Notes under the pieces: model-generated
What the model was told of the DNA's origin: nothing
What the model saw: the letters and a program-made list of their open reading frames with translations, nothing else
Database searches by the model: none
Assembly (NCBI GenBank): GCA_904419835.1
Contig: CAJFTA010000047.1
Location: forward strand, 1-18,294
Origin: an uncultured Pseudoflavonifractor sp.
GTDB lineage: Bacteria > Bacillota > Clostridia > Oscillospirales > Oscillospiraceae
Direction: 5' to 3'
Length of the DNA: 18,294 nucleotides
Shown: in pieces, positions 1 through 7,726 of the stretch
Numbering within the stretch: position 1 is the first letter of the stretch
Layout of the letters: the number at the start of each line of letters is the position of its first letter
Program-made: the position numbers and the translations under genes

Positions 1-22
1 CCATCCTCCCTCGTTCCAGCAT
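1..22 (-). CDS. Possible start of a further gene, cut by the left edge
   Basis: Only seven codons are visible on the minus strand, reading M-L-E-R-G-R-M before the window ends. The support is a strong ribosome binding site (AGGAGGTGA) five bases before the ATG, placed just after the ATPase operon terminator. No product can be named. It could be a coincidental purine-rich stretch, so the call is tentative. Confidence 0.3.
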
Positions 23-58
23 CCCTCTCACCTCCTCCTCTATTTTACCTCGTATAAA

Positions 59-90
59 CGAAAAAGCCCAGCATTTGCTGGACTTTTTCG
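59..90 (-). terminator. Intrinsic terminator of the V/A-ATPase operon (distal hairpin)
   Basis: On the minus strand a stem reads CGAAAAAGTCCAGCA, a two-base AA loop, then TGCTGGGCTTTTTCG. There is one T-G pair and an internal run of five T in the descending arm. It lies 44 bases past the subunit D stop codon and downstream of another hairpin. The A/T symmetry means it could also work weakly on the plus strand. Confidence 0.7.
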
Positions 91-99
91 ACAGACTGA

Positions 100-131
100 G
101 AGAAGCCCCCTTCCTCCGAAGGGGGCTTCTC
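100..131 (-). terminator. GC-rich hairpin right after subunit D (proximal half of a tandem terminator)
   Basis: A perfect 13-bp stem (GAGAAGCCCCCTT with AAGGGGGCTTCTC) encloses a six-base loop and starts two bases after the subunit D stop codon. It has no T run of its own. It may act with the T-rich hairpin at 59-90 or protect the 3' end of the mRNA. Confidence 0.6.
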
Positions 132-133
132 TG

Positions 134-763
134 TCAGGCGCTTGTGCGGGAACGCTTCTTGGCCTGGAAGGACTTGATGACCTTCAGGCGGGTGAACTCC
201 TCCCGCTCCTTCTCCTCCAGCGCCTCGGTGATGAAGCGGATGGTGTCGTTGAAGCCGGGGATGACGATGTTCTTCAGGGCGTTGGCCCGCTTCTGTGTTT
301 TCTTGATGGCGGTGGCCAGGCGGTAGATGGAGGTCTCCACCTCCGCCAGCTGGCGCACCAGCTCCTTCACCTTGTGGAACTTGAGGTAGCACTCGTCCAG
401 CTCAGAGCTGGTGGAGGCGAAGCCGTACTCCGGCCGGACCGGGGCGGACCGGTCGGGGATATGGGGCAGCTCCACACCCATGACCGAGCGGTACTGCACC
501 TCCAGGCTCTCGTCCACGTCCACGGCCTCGGCGATGCGGTCACAGATGCCCAGCTTGATGTTGGCGGTCTGGAGGGAGGCGTAGGCCTCGGTGAATACGG
601 TGTCGATCTGCTCCTGGACCTCCTTGGCGGTCTCCATCAGGGACATCATCTCCCGGATGAGGATGTTCCGCTTCCGGTCCATCAGCTCATAGCCCGTCTG
701 AGCCAGGGCCCGGGAGCGCTTGGTGGCCATCAGGTTGCCTTTGGTTGGTAGGACAGCGGCCAT
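134..763 (-). CDS. ntpD: V/A-type ATPase subunit D (central rotor shaft)
   Basis: The 209-residue product is subunit D, the coiled-coil shaft that turns inside the A3B3 head and couples ATP hydrolysis to rotation of the membrane ring. The N-terminus (MAAVLPTKGNLMATKRS) matches the family pattern in which a short P-T-K/R segment leads into a long helix. A second long helix follows the middle, with a basic Lys/Arg-rich tail. Length fits the family (about 200-215). It is the last gene of the operon, 19 bases after subunit B, and is followed at once by the terminator hairpins. The start is fixed by the conserved N-terminal motif. Function is assigned from family resemblance and operon position. 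Confidence 0.95.
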   Translation of the reverse strand: MAAVLPTKGNLMATKRSRALAQTGYELMDRKRNILIREMMSLMETAKEVQEQIDTVFTEAYASLQTANIKLGICDRIAEAVDVDESLEVQYRSVMGVELPHIPDRSAPVRPEYGFASTSSELDECYLKFHKVKELVRQLAEVETSIYRLATAIKKTQKRANALKNIVIPGFNDTIRFITEALEEKEREEFTRLKVIKSFQAKKRSRTSA

Positions 764-782
764 TTACGGGCCTCCTCTCAAG

Positions 783-2210
783 TTAGTTGAGCTTCCCGTC
801 TCCGCCGGCGGATTCGGGGTTGAGAATGGTCTTGTAGGCGCCTTCTACATAGTGGGCCTCAATCATGGCGCTGCTCATACGGTCCAGCTCGCTCTTGGGC
901 AGGATGCTCAGCAGCTTCCAGCCCAGGTCCAGGGTCTGGTCAATAGTGCGGTTGTCGCCCATGTCCTGGTTGATGAACAGGGCCTCAAAGGCCTTGCCGA
1001 ACTCCAGATACTTCTTGTCGGTGTCGGACAGCTCGTCCTCGCCGATGACGCTGGCCAGGCTGCGGGCGTCCTGCACCTTGGAGTAGGACGCGAAGAGCTG
1101 GTTGGACACGTCGGGGTGGTCGTCCCGGGTGAAGCCCTTGCCGATGCCGTCCTTCATCAGGCGGGACAGGGAGGGAAGGATGGAGATGGGGGGATAGACG
1201 CCCTTCTGGTCCATGTCCCGGTTGAGCACGATCTGGCCCTCGGTGATGTAGCCGGTCAGGTCGGGGATGGGGTGGGTAATATCGTCGTTGGGCATGGTCA
1301 GGACGGGCACCTGGGTCACGGAACCGGGGCGGCCCTTGATCATGCCGGCCCGCTCGTAGAGGGAGGCCAGGTCGGAGTACAGGTAGGAGGGGAAGCCCTT
1401 ACGGGAGGGAATCTCGCCCTTGGAGGAGGAGAACTCACGGACGGCCTCGCAGTAGGAGGTCATGTCGGTCATGATGACCAGCACGTGGTAGCCCAGGTCA
1501 AAGGCCAGATACTCGGCGGCAGTGAGGGCGCAGCGGGGGGTCAGGATACGCTCGATGATGGGGTCGGAGGCCAGGTTCATGAACATGACCACCCGCTGGA
1601 GGGCGCCTGCCTCCTCGAAGTTGCGGCGGAAGAACTCGGCGGTGTCGTTCTTGACGCCCATGGCGGCGAACACGATGGCGAACTCGCCGTCCTGATCGGC
1701 GACCCGGGCCTGACGGACGATCTGGGCCGCCAGCTCGTTGTGCTTCATGCCGGCGCCGGAGAAGATGGGAAGCTTCTGGCCCCGGATCAGGGTGGAGCAG
1801 CCGTCAATGGCGGAGATGCCGGTGTAGATGCAGGACCGGGGATACTGGCGGGACACCGGGTTGATGGCGGCGCCGTTGATGTTGCGGCGCTGCTCGGGGT
1901 AGAGCTCACCCAGGCCGTCAATGGGCCGGCCGGCGCCGTCGAAGATGCGGCCCAGCATCTCGTGGGAGAGGGCGATATCCATGGGCTTGCCGGTGAAGTG
2001 GGTGCGGGCGTTTTCCAGGGAGATACCCTTGGTGCCCTCAAAGACCTGGAGGATGGCCTTGTCGCCGTCGATGGTGATGACGCGGCCGTAGCGGCGCTCG
2101 CCGTTCTCCAGGGTGATCTCGGCCATCTCATCGTAGGCCACGTTCTCCACGCCCTGGAGGGCGATCAGAGAACCGGACAGCTCGGACAGGCCGATATATT
2201 CCATGCGCAT
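783..2210 (-). CDS. ntpB: V/A-type ATPase subunit B (non-catalytic head subunit)
   Basis: The 475-residue subunit B alternates with subunit A in the hexameric head and forms the non-catalytic nucleotide interface. The family core is clear: the beta-barrel N-terminus, the degenerate P-loop region PIFSGAGMKHNELAAQ (no GKT), and the MTDMTSYCEAVREFS segment with its downstream arginine-finger region. The start is supported by GAGGTGA seven to eight bases upstream of the first ATG. A second ATG two codons later is possible. It sits between A and D with short gaps, so it is co-transcribed and needed in equal amounts with A. Lack of a true Walker A lysine is normal for this subunit. Confidence 0.96.
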   Translation of the reverse strand: MRMEYIGLSELSGSLIALQGVENVAYDEMAEITLENGERRYGRVITIDGDKAILQVFEGTKGISLENARTHFTGKPMDIALSHEMLGRIFDGAGRPIDGLGELYPEQRRNINGAAINPVSRQYPRSCIYTGISAIDGCSTLIRGQKLPIFSGAGMKHNELAAQIVRQARVADQDGEFAIVFAAMGVKNDTAEFFRRNFEEAGALQRVVMFMNLASDPIIERILTPRCALTAAEYLAFDLGYHVLVIMTDMTSYCEAVREFSSSKGEIPSRKGFPSYLYSDLASLYERAGMIKGRPGSVTQVPVLTMPNDDITHPIPDLTGYITEGQIVLNRDMDQKGVYPPISILPSLSRLMKDGIGKGFTRDDHPDVSNQLFASYSKVQDARSLASVIGEDELSDTDKKYLEFGKAFEALFINQDMGDNRTIDQTLDLGWKLLSILPKSELDRMSSAMIEAHYVEGAYKTILNPESAGGDGKLN

Positions 2211-2233
2211 AAAATCACCTCAAAAATCTCGTC

Positions 2234-3997
2234 TCAGCGGTTGGCCTTGTCCACGGTGTCCAGGGCCTCGTCCACCAGAGCGTCATACTCGGCGAACTTC
2301 TCCAATTGGTCGTTGGCAATTTCGTACTTGATCTTGGTCAGAGTCTCGAAAATGCCGGTGGCTCTGAGCTGAGAGAGCGGGATGGAGCGGGCGATGAGCG
2401 CCCTGGCGCCGTTGTACAGGCGCAGAATGACCTGCATCATCTTCAGCTGCTTCTCCAGGGGGACATAGGTATCAATGTCGTGATAGGCGTTCTGCTGCAG
2501 GAAGCCCACGCGGATGAGCTTTGCGGTCTCAATGACCAGCTTCTGGTCCTCGGGCAGAATATCCGCGCCGATCAGCTTGACAATCTCCATCAGGGAGGAC
2601 TCCTCCTGGAGAAGGTTGGAGATCTTGTTGCGGCAGGGGACAAAGTCGGGGCTCACGTTGGCGTCGTACCAGGGCTTCAGGTCAGCGGCGTACTCCGAGT
2701 AAGAGGTCAGCCAGTTGATGGAGGGGAAGTGGCGGGCGTAGGCCAGGGCGCGGTCCAGGCCCCAGAAGGTGCGGACATAGCGCTTGGTGTTCTGGGTGAC
2801 GGGCTCGGAGAAGTCGCCGCCCTGGGGGGACACGGCGCCGATGACGGTGACGCTGCCCTCCTTGCCCTCCAGGGTCTTTACGTAGCCGGCGCGCTCGTAG
2901 AACTCGGCCAGGCGGGAGGCCAGGTAGGCGGGGAAGCCCTCCTCGGCGGGCATCTCCTCCAGACGGCCGGAGATCTCACGCAGAGCCTCAGCCCAGCGGG
3001 AGGTGGAGTCGGCCATCAGGGCCACATGGTAGCCCATGTCGCGGTAGTACTCGGCGATGGTCATGCCGGTGTAGACCGACGCCTCACGGGCGGCCACGGG
3101 CATGTTGGAGGTGTTGGCAATCAGGATGGTGCGGTTCATCAGGGGCTGGTGACTCTTGGGGTCCAGCAGCTCGGAGAACTCCTCCAGGGCCTGGGTCATC
3201 TCGTTGCCGCGCTCGCCGCAGCCCAGGTAGACGATGATGTCGGCGTCAGACCACTTGGCCAGCTGGTGCTGGGTCATGGTCTTGCCGGCGCCGAAGGGGC
3301 CGGGGATGGCGGCCGCGCCGCCCTTGCCGATGGGGAAGAGGGTGTCGATAATGCGCTGGCCGGTAATAAGGGGGCGGGAGATGGGCAGGCGCTCGGCCAT
3401 GGGCCGGGGGGTGCGGATGCGGCAGTCCTGGGACAGGCAGAGCTTAAACACCTTGCCGTACAGGTTGGTGACCTCCACCAGAACCTCGTTGACGTTATAG
3501 CTGCCATTGGGGAGAACCCGGGTCACCTTGCCCTCCACGCCGGCGGGGGCCAGGCAGCGGTGCTGGATGAGGGAGGTCTCCTGGCAATAGGCGTACTGCG
3601 TGCCGGGGTGGATGGCGTCGCCCACCTTGACGGTGACGGTGGTGTTCCACAGCTTCTCCTCGTCCAGGGCGGAGATGTTGATGCCGCGGGTGATGAAGGG
3701 GCCGGCCTTGTCCTGAATCACGTTCAGGGGGCGGGCGATGCCGTCGAAGATATTGCTCAGCAGGCCGGGGCCCAGCTTGACGGACATGGGTGCGCCGGTG
3801 GCGGTGACGGGCTGACCGGGGGCCAGACCGGCGGTGTCCTCGTAGACCTGCACGGTGGTCACACCGCCGCTCACGCCTACGACTTCGCCAATCAGACCCT
3901 CATTACCCACGTGCACCATGTCCATCATGGCCAGTCCCTGGCCGCCGACGACGGTGACAACAGGGCCGTTGACGCCCTTGATAACATATTGGCTCAT
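2234..3997 (-). CDS. ntpA: V/A-type ATPase subunit A (catalytic head subunit)
   Basis: This 587-residue protein is the catalytic ATP-binding subunit of the soluble V1/A1 head. The Walker A loop GPFGAGKT is at residues 233-240 (K239). The catalytic glutamate region GCGERGNEMTQALEEF follows near residue 260, then the MADSTSRWAEALREIS signature. A long insertion between the barrel and the nucleotide-binding domain (about residues 110-200) is the non-homologous region that separates V/A-type A subunits from F-type beta. Length fits the family (about 580-600). The start has a GAGGATG ribosome binding site. It is followed 23 bases later by subunit B. Direction of work (pumping or ATP synthesis) cannot be read from this sequence. 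Confidence 0.97.
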   Translation of the reverse strand: MSQYVIKGVNGPVVTVVGGQGLAMMDMVHVGNEGLIGEVVGVSGGVTTVQVYEDTAGLAPGQPVTATGAPMSVKLGPGLLSNIFDGIARPLNVIQDKAGPFITRGINISALDEEKLWNTTVTVKVGDAIHPGTQYAYCQETSLIQHRCLAPAGVEGKVTRVLPNGSYNVNEVLVEVTNLYGKVFKLCLSQDCRIRTPRPMAERLPISRPLITGQRIIDTLFPIGKGGAAAIPGPFGAGKTMTQHQLAKWSDADIIVYLGCGERGNEMTQALEEFSELLDPKSHQPLMNRTILIANTSNMPVAAREASVYTGMTIAEYYRDMGYHVALMADSTSRWAEALREISGRLEEMPAEEGFPAYLASRLAEFYERAGYVKTLEGKEGSVTVIGAVSPQGGDFSEPVTQNTKRYVRTFWGLDRALAYARHFPSINWLTSYSEYAADLKPWYDANVSPDFVPCRNKISNLLQEESSLMEIVKLIGADILPEDQKLVIETAKLIRVGFLQQNAYHDIDTYVPLEKQLKMMQVILRLYNGARALIARSIPLSQLRATGIFETLTKIKYEIANDQLEKFAEYDALVDEALDTVDKANR

Positions 3998-4045
3998 AGT
4001 ATCATCCTCACAACAAACAGGTAATCAGGGACCGGGGACGCGGTC

Positions 4046-4666
4046 TTACTCCTCGGTCAGATCGTCGGACAGGGACAGGCCGAAGATCTCGGCAAAGTGT
4101 CCGTTCAGCTCCTCCATGGCGGTGCCGAAGGTGGCGTCCACCCGGCGGCCCAGGGAGGCGGACACGGCGGTCAGGCCGCCCATCAGGATGGAGGGATCGG
4201 CCTGGAAGGACACCTTGACCCCGCCCAGAGCGGAAGCGATGGCGGCGGACTGGTCCATGTCCTCGGCCCGCAGGCGGATGACGATGTCATCGGCGCCCTT
4301 CAGGGTGTCCACGGCCTGGCAGGCCACCTCGGCCAGCCGCTTGCGGTAGGCGGGAGTGGCGCTGTACGCGACGATGCGGTCCCGCACCGCCTCAAAGACC
4401 TCACGGGCGATCTCCTCACGGCGGAGGTAGAGGGTCTTCTTGTTGTCCAGCATGTGGCGGGAGACCTTGCGGCCCTCCTCGCTGCGGATGCGGGACACCT
4501 CGGTGCGGATGTAGTGATAGGCCTCCGCCAGGATCTTGTCCTCAGCGGCGGAGTAGGAATTGTCGTGCTGGGCCTTAATCTCGCTGAGGAGCCGGTCGGT
4601 CTCGGCGGTGGCCTCAGCCAGAAGCGCGGACGTAAAGTGGTCCAGCTTTTTGTTCAGTTCAGACAT
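4046..4666 (-). CDS. ntpE: V/A-type ATPase subunit E (peripheral stalk)
   Basis: The 206-residue product is predicted subunit E, part of the stator stalk that holds the A3B3 head still while the rotor turns. It starts with a long charged helix rich in Ala, Glu and Lys (residues about 1-90), which would pair with the G/H-like subunit encoded first in the operon. A small globular C-terminal domain (about 100-206) contacts the head. The ribosome binding site AAAGGAGGT is excellent. Sequence conservation in this family is low, so the call rests on length, helix pattern and position between F and A. Confidence 0.88.
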   Translation of the reverse strand: MSELNKKLDHFTSALLAEATAETDRLLSEIKAQHDNSYSAAEDKILAEAYHYIRTEVSRIRSEEGRKVSRHMLDNKKTLYLRREEIAREVFEAVRDRIVAYSATPAYRKRLAEVACQAVDTLKGADDIVIRLRAEDMDQSAAIASALGGVKVSFQADPSILMGGLTAVSASLGRRVDATFGTAMEELNGHFAEIFGLSLSDDLTEE

Positions 4667-4704
4667 GAGAGAAACCTCCTTTGGTTAAAAGAGGAGGACA
4701 CAGG

Positions 4705-5013
4705 TCAAAGTTTGACCCCAATGGCCTCGCGGATATAACGGGTGATGGAGTCGGAGGCACGGCCGGTGCTGTGACGGTCCGGGATTTCTACCACCAGAGG
4801 GATATGGCAGCTCATCTTCAGGGGCTCCAGCAGGTCGGAGCACTTGGCCGCCAGATTCTCCGTCACCAGGAGGACGGCGATCTCAGGGTCGGCCGCGGCG
4901 TCCTGAATGGCCTTCCGGGCCTCGGGGATCTCCCGGACCACCACGCCCTCGATACCCGCCAGACGCAGGCCCACCTGGGTATCGGTGCTGTCAGTGATAA
5001 CAAAATACTTCAT
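4705..5013 (-). CDS. ntpG: V/A-type ATPase subunit F (rotor accessory subunit)
   Basis: The 102-residue subunit F binds subunit D in the central shaft. The start MKYFVITDSTDTQVGLRLAG is typical of the family, whose N-terminus is a Rossmann-like strand with a G-hRLAG motif. The segment DPEIAVLLVTENLAA is the second conserved strand and helix. A longer reading (MEVC before MKYF) is possible, but GGAGGT lies four bases before the ATG at 5013, which makes that start much better. The gene is named ntpG in the Enterococcus scheme and atpF in others. It follows a hairpin-rich 200-base gap after subunit K. Confidence 0.9.
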   Translation of the reverse strand: MKYFVITDSTDTQVGLRLAGIEGVVVREIPEARKAIQDAAADPEIAVLLVTENLAAKCSDLLEPLKMSCHIPLVVEIPDRHSTGRASDSITRYIREAIGVKL

Positions 5014-5076
5014 ACAGACCTCCATGCGCCTTTCGGCGCGCAGTCAGGAAATAAAACCTCCGGCGGATGGAGGACC

Positions 5077-5110
5077 CCGCCGCTGCCCGCCGGTGGGCGG
5101 ACAGCGGCGG
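5077..5110 (-). promoter_or_regulatory. Stable hairpin 1 in the K-F intergenic gap
   Basis: A 9-bp stem (CCGCCGCTG with CAGCGGCGG) continues past one C-A mismatch into a 5-bp stem (CCGCC with GGCGG), closed by a four-base loop. No T run follows on either strand, so it is not a standard terminator. It could protect the K message from 3' decay or serve as an RNA processing site. Confidence 0.55.
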
Positions 5111-5157
5111 AAGCCGGGCCAGAGAGACTGTGCCGGCTCCCGCGCAGGGGAGGTTTT

Positions 5158-5188
5158 GGCCGGCGCCGCCCCGTGGGGCGGGCCGGCC
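5158..5188 (-). promoter_or_regulatory. Stable hairpin 2 in the K-F intergenic gap
   Basis: Two stacked 7-bp stems (GGCCGGC with GCCGGCC, then CCGCCCC with GGGGCGG) are joined across a single bulged base, with a two-base loop. They sit 24 bases after the subunit K stop codon. A smaller GACAG/CTGTC hairpin at 5195-5208 lies between. The stem is GC-only and lacks a T run, so partial termination or 3'-end protection is more likely than full termination. Confidence 0.55.
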
Positions 5189-5211
5189 AGGGGGGACAGT
5201 CGCCTGTCGTA

Positions 5212-5643
5212 TTAGGTGAACAGGAGGAGCAGGGCCACAATCAGACCGTACAGGGCGACGCCTTCGGCCAGGCCGACGAAGATCAGGGCCTTACCAAAGG
5301 CCTTGTCGTTCTCGGAGATGGCGCCCAGAGCGGCGGAAGCGGAGGAAGCCACGGCGATGCCGCCGCCGATGCCGGACAGGCCCACGGCCAGGGCGGCGCC
5401 GATGTACTTCAGACCCATCATGATGCCGTTGGCAGAGGCGGCAGCGGCCTCAACGGACACGTCGGCAGCGCCGGCGGCGCCGCCGATGCCCACCACGGTG
5501 CACAGAACCAGGCAGCCGAAGAAGGAACAGACGTTGGCCATCAGAGCGCTCTTGGCGCGCTTGCCGGTGTACTTGCGCACGCCAATCAGGAACAGGGGGC
5601 AGAAAACGGCAAAAGTAGCCAGAAGAAGAACCAGGTATTTCAT
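5212..5643 (-). CDS. ntpK: V/A-type ATPase subunit K (membrane rotor ring proteolipid)
   Basis: The 143-residue proteolipid forms the rotating membrane ring. Its C-terminal half (about 72-142) is the classic two-helix hairpin: helix with LSGIGGG, a polar loop (AISENDK), then a helix with the ion-binding glutamate E127 in LAEGVALYG. Ahead of this lie two further hydrophobic segments (about 3-22 and 33-55) without an acidic residue. The segment around residue 55-60 (GGAAGAADVS) resembles a signal-peptidase site, as in some bacterial K subunits whose N-terminus is removed. Gln at the helix-3 site that helps bind Na+ in Enterococcus is Gly here, which leans toward H+ but does not settle it. The ribosome binding site AGGAGGT is strong. 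Confidence 0.93.
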   Translation of the reverse strand: MKYLVLLLATFAVFCPLFLIGVRKYTGKRAKSALMANVCSFFGCLVLCTVVGIGGAAGAADVSVEAAAASANGIMMGLKYIGAALAVGLSGIGGGIAVASSASAALGAISENDKAFGKALIFVGLAEGVALYGLIVALLLLFT

Positions 5644-5727
5644 TGTTATAGACCTCCTAAAATCACTTGGAACCTATATTCAGCCCATGGGGCGGAATAA
5701 AAGATGCTTGTCCCTTCTGAGCGCCTG

Positions 5728-7686
5728 TCAGGCGGCGCTGCGGGACGTGTAATCAATGATCTTGGGCTCGTAAGCCACGCCGCCGTCATCATAGAAGCGG
5801 CCGAACAGCTCGTAGAACTCAAGACGGAGCACCTGAATGCCCACCAGCAGGCCCTCAAAGCCCATGACAAACAGGTTGCCCAGGATCATGACGATGATGC
5901 CGCCCGGGCTGGCCAGGCCGCCGGCCATGTTGGCCAGCATCTGGACTACCAGCATCAGTCCCACGTGGGTGATGGCGTAAGCGCCCACACGCATAAAGGA
6001 CAGGGTGTTGGTGAGGAAGGACAGGCAGGTTTCAAACAGCTCGAAGAAGCCGGTGACAATCAGGCCGCCGATCTTGATCTCCTTCCACTCGGAGTTGCCC
6101 TCCAGCATGAGAGAGAGGGGCTCCTTGAAGAGGATGAGCAGCAGGGGCAGCACGATGACGGGCAGGATATAGGCGGGCACGAACAGGTTCACGCCGAAGA
6201 GCAGGGTGGACACGGCCGCGATGATGAGGCCCAGGTAGAACACCATGCCGGCCACACCGTTGGGCCCGAAGAGAATCTTCTCAAAGTTGTGCTGGCGGAT
6301 GCCGTTGATGATGTTGAGCACCATGACAAAGGCCAGCATAATCACGCCCAGAATAATGGACATGACCAGCAGCAGGAGCACGTTGCTCACTTCGCCCATG
6401 CCGGAGAGCACACTCTCCTCCATGATCTTGAAGCCGGGCAGGATTTCCTCCATGCCGAACACGCTGCCGTAGATACAGCCGAATACCGCGCCGGACAGGC
6501 CGCAGCAGGTGATGATATTGCCCAGCCACATCTTCTTCCACTTGGCCAGCACAAAACCGATCAGCGCCAGGCACAGGCCCTGTCCCAGGTCGCCGAACAT
6601 AATGCCGAAGAACAGGCAGTAGGTGATGGCCATAAAGACAGAGGGATCGATCTCGTTGTAGGCGGGCAGGCCGTACATCTCCAGGAAGGGCTGGAAGACC
6701 CGGCCCAGGAAGGAGTTCTTCAGCTTGGTGGGGGGCGTCATGTCGGGGATGTCGCCCGCGTTGTCCACCACGCAGGAGAGCCGGTCAAACTTACTCAGCT
6801 TGGCCTCGATCTCCGCCAGCTTGTCGCTGGGCACCCAGCCCATGAGGTAGAAGGTCTCACGGGAGTGGGCCGCGAAGCGGCGCATGTCGTATGCGTCGTT
6901 CATATAGCGCAGGTAGCAGTAGTCGGCCAGCAGCCGGTCGTGCTCGGCGGGCTTGAGGCCGAAGATATCCTGCTTGGCCTGCTCGGCGGCCTTCTCCGCG
7001 GCCTCCGCCTCGGCGGTCAGCTCGATGATGGCCTGATCGGCGGAGCCGTGGGCGTGGGTATCGATGTGAAGCCGGATGAAGTGGAGGGAATTGAAGAGGG
7101 CGTCCACCTTTTCGTGGGCGGCCTTGGTGGTGAAGTACACGCCGTAGACCAGCTTGGGCTCAATGCTGGTGGGGAAGAAGAGGATATTGTCGTCCCCATT
7201 GAGGGCCTGCTGGAAGCTGTCATAGGTCTCCCGGGGCAGGTAGCCGAACCGGAACCGGGAGAAGTCCAGGTCCCAGAGGTCCTCAAGGTTGACGGCGACG
7301 CCCTTGAGCTTTTCCAGCTGCAGCGCCAGATTGCGGCAGTTCTTGGCCTCCTGCAGGAGGTCCTCCCGCTTCTGGGTCAGGTCGTTGACCCGCTTCTCCA
7401 GGGTGTCGAAGTAATCGGCAAAACTGGCGGGATCGTCCCCCAGAGCGGAATCGAAGGGCTCGTACTCCAGGGGGATACCGGCCTCGTCCGCAACCTGTTC
7501 GGCCCGGCGGAGAAGGGCGGTATAGGGGTTGTTCAGCTCAAAGGGGCGAAGCCCTTTGACATCCTTCATGGTCTGAAGGGTGTTTTCCGGATGGAACTCC
7601 TGGTTGATGACGCACTCACGCACCACTGTGTCAAATTGATCCATGGGTCCCGCTATGGTGAGTAACTTCATCGGGATGACTGACAA
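5728..7686 (-). CDS. ntpI: V/A-type ATPase subunit I (membrane stator, a-like subunit)
   Basis: Subunit I (about 652 residues) carries ions past the rotor ring. The first roughly 345 residues are soluble, with two coiled-coil arms that bind the peripheral stalks. The rest is a membrane domain of about seven to eight helices. Two conserved arginines of the ion path are visible, in LSFMRVGAYA (about residue 566) and VLRLEFYELFG (about 621). The start chosen is TTG at 7686, giving M-S-V-I-P-M-K-L-L-T. This matches the usual family N-terminus and lies nine bases after GGGAG. The upstream ATG at 7695 abuts that site with no spacing, and the ATG at 7671 has no site near it. It follows subunit C by 40 bases. 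Confidence 0.93.
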   Translation of the reverse strand: MSVIPMKLLTIAGPMDQFDTVVRECVINQEFHPENTLQTMKDVKGLRPFELNNPYTALLRRAEQVADEAGIPLEYEPFDSALGDDPASFADYFDTLEKRVNDLTQKREDLLQEAKNCRNLALQLEKLKGVAVNLEDLWDLDFSRFRFGYLPRETYDSFQQALNGDDNILFFPTSIEPKLVYGVYFTTKAAHEKVDALFNSLHFIRLHIDTHAHGSADQAIIELTAEAEAAEKAAEQAKQDIFGLKPAEHDRLLADYCYLRYMNDAYDMRRFAAHSRETFYLMGWVPSDKLAEIEAKLSKFDRLSCVVDNAGDIPDMTPPTKLKNSFLGRVFQPFLEMYGLPAYNEIDPSVFMAITYCLFFGIMFGDLGQGLCLALIGFVLAKWKKMWLGNIITCCGLSGAVFGCIYGSVFGMEEILPGFKIMEESVLSGMGEVSNVLLLLVMSIILGVIMLAFVMVLNIINGIRQHNFEKILFGPNGVAGMVFYLGLIIAAVSTLLFGVNLFVPAYILPVIVLPLLLILFKEPLSLMLEGNSEWKEIKIGGLIVTGFFELFETCLSFLTNTLSFMRVGAYAITHVGLMLVVQMLANMAGGLASPGGIIVMILGNLFVMGFEGLLVGIQVLRLEFYELFGRFYDDGGVAYEPKIIDYTSRSAA

Positions 7687-7726
7687 ACAGACCATCTCCC
7701 TTTTCTTTCAGATCTTTACAGGCGGG

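Noticed and set aside
720..4024. Long open frames on the plus strand opposite subunits B and A
   Set aside because: They are rich in Gly, Val, His and Asp with no family resemblance, and mirror the strong codon bias of the genes on the other strand.
5720..5739. Terminator at the end of subunit I (AGCGCC/GGCGCT over the stop codon)
   Set aside because: Only six base pairs with an eight-base loop and no T run; the operon clearly continues into K.
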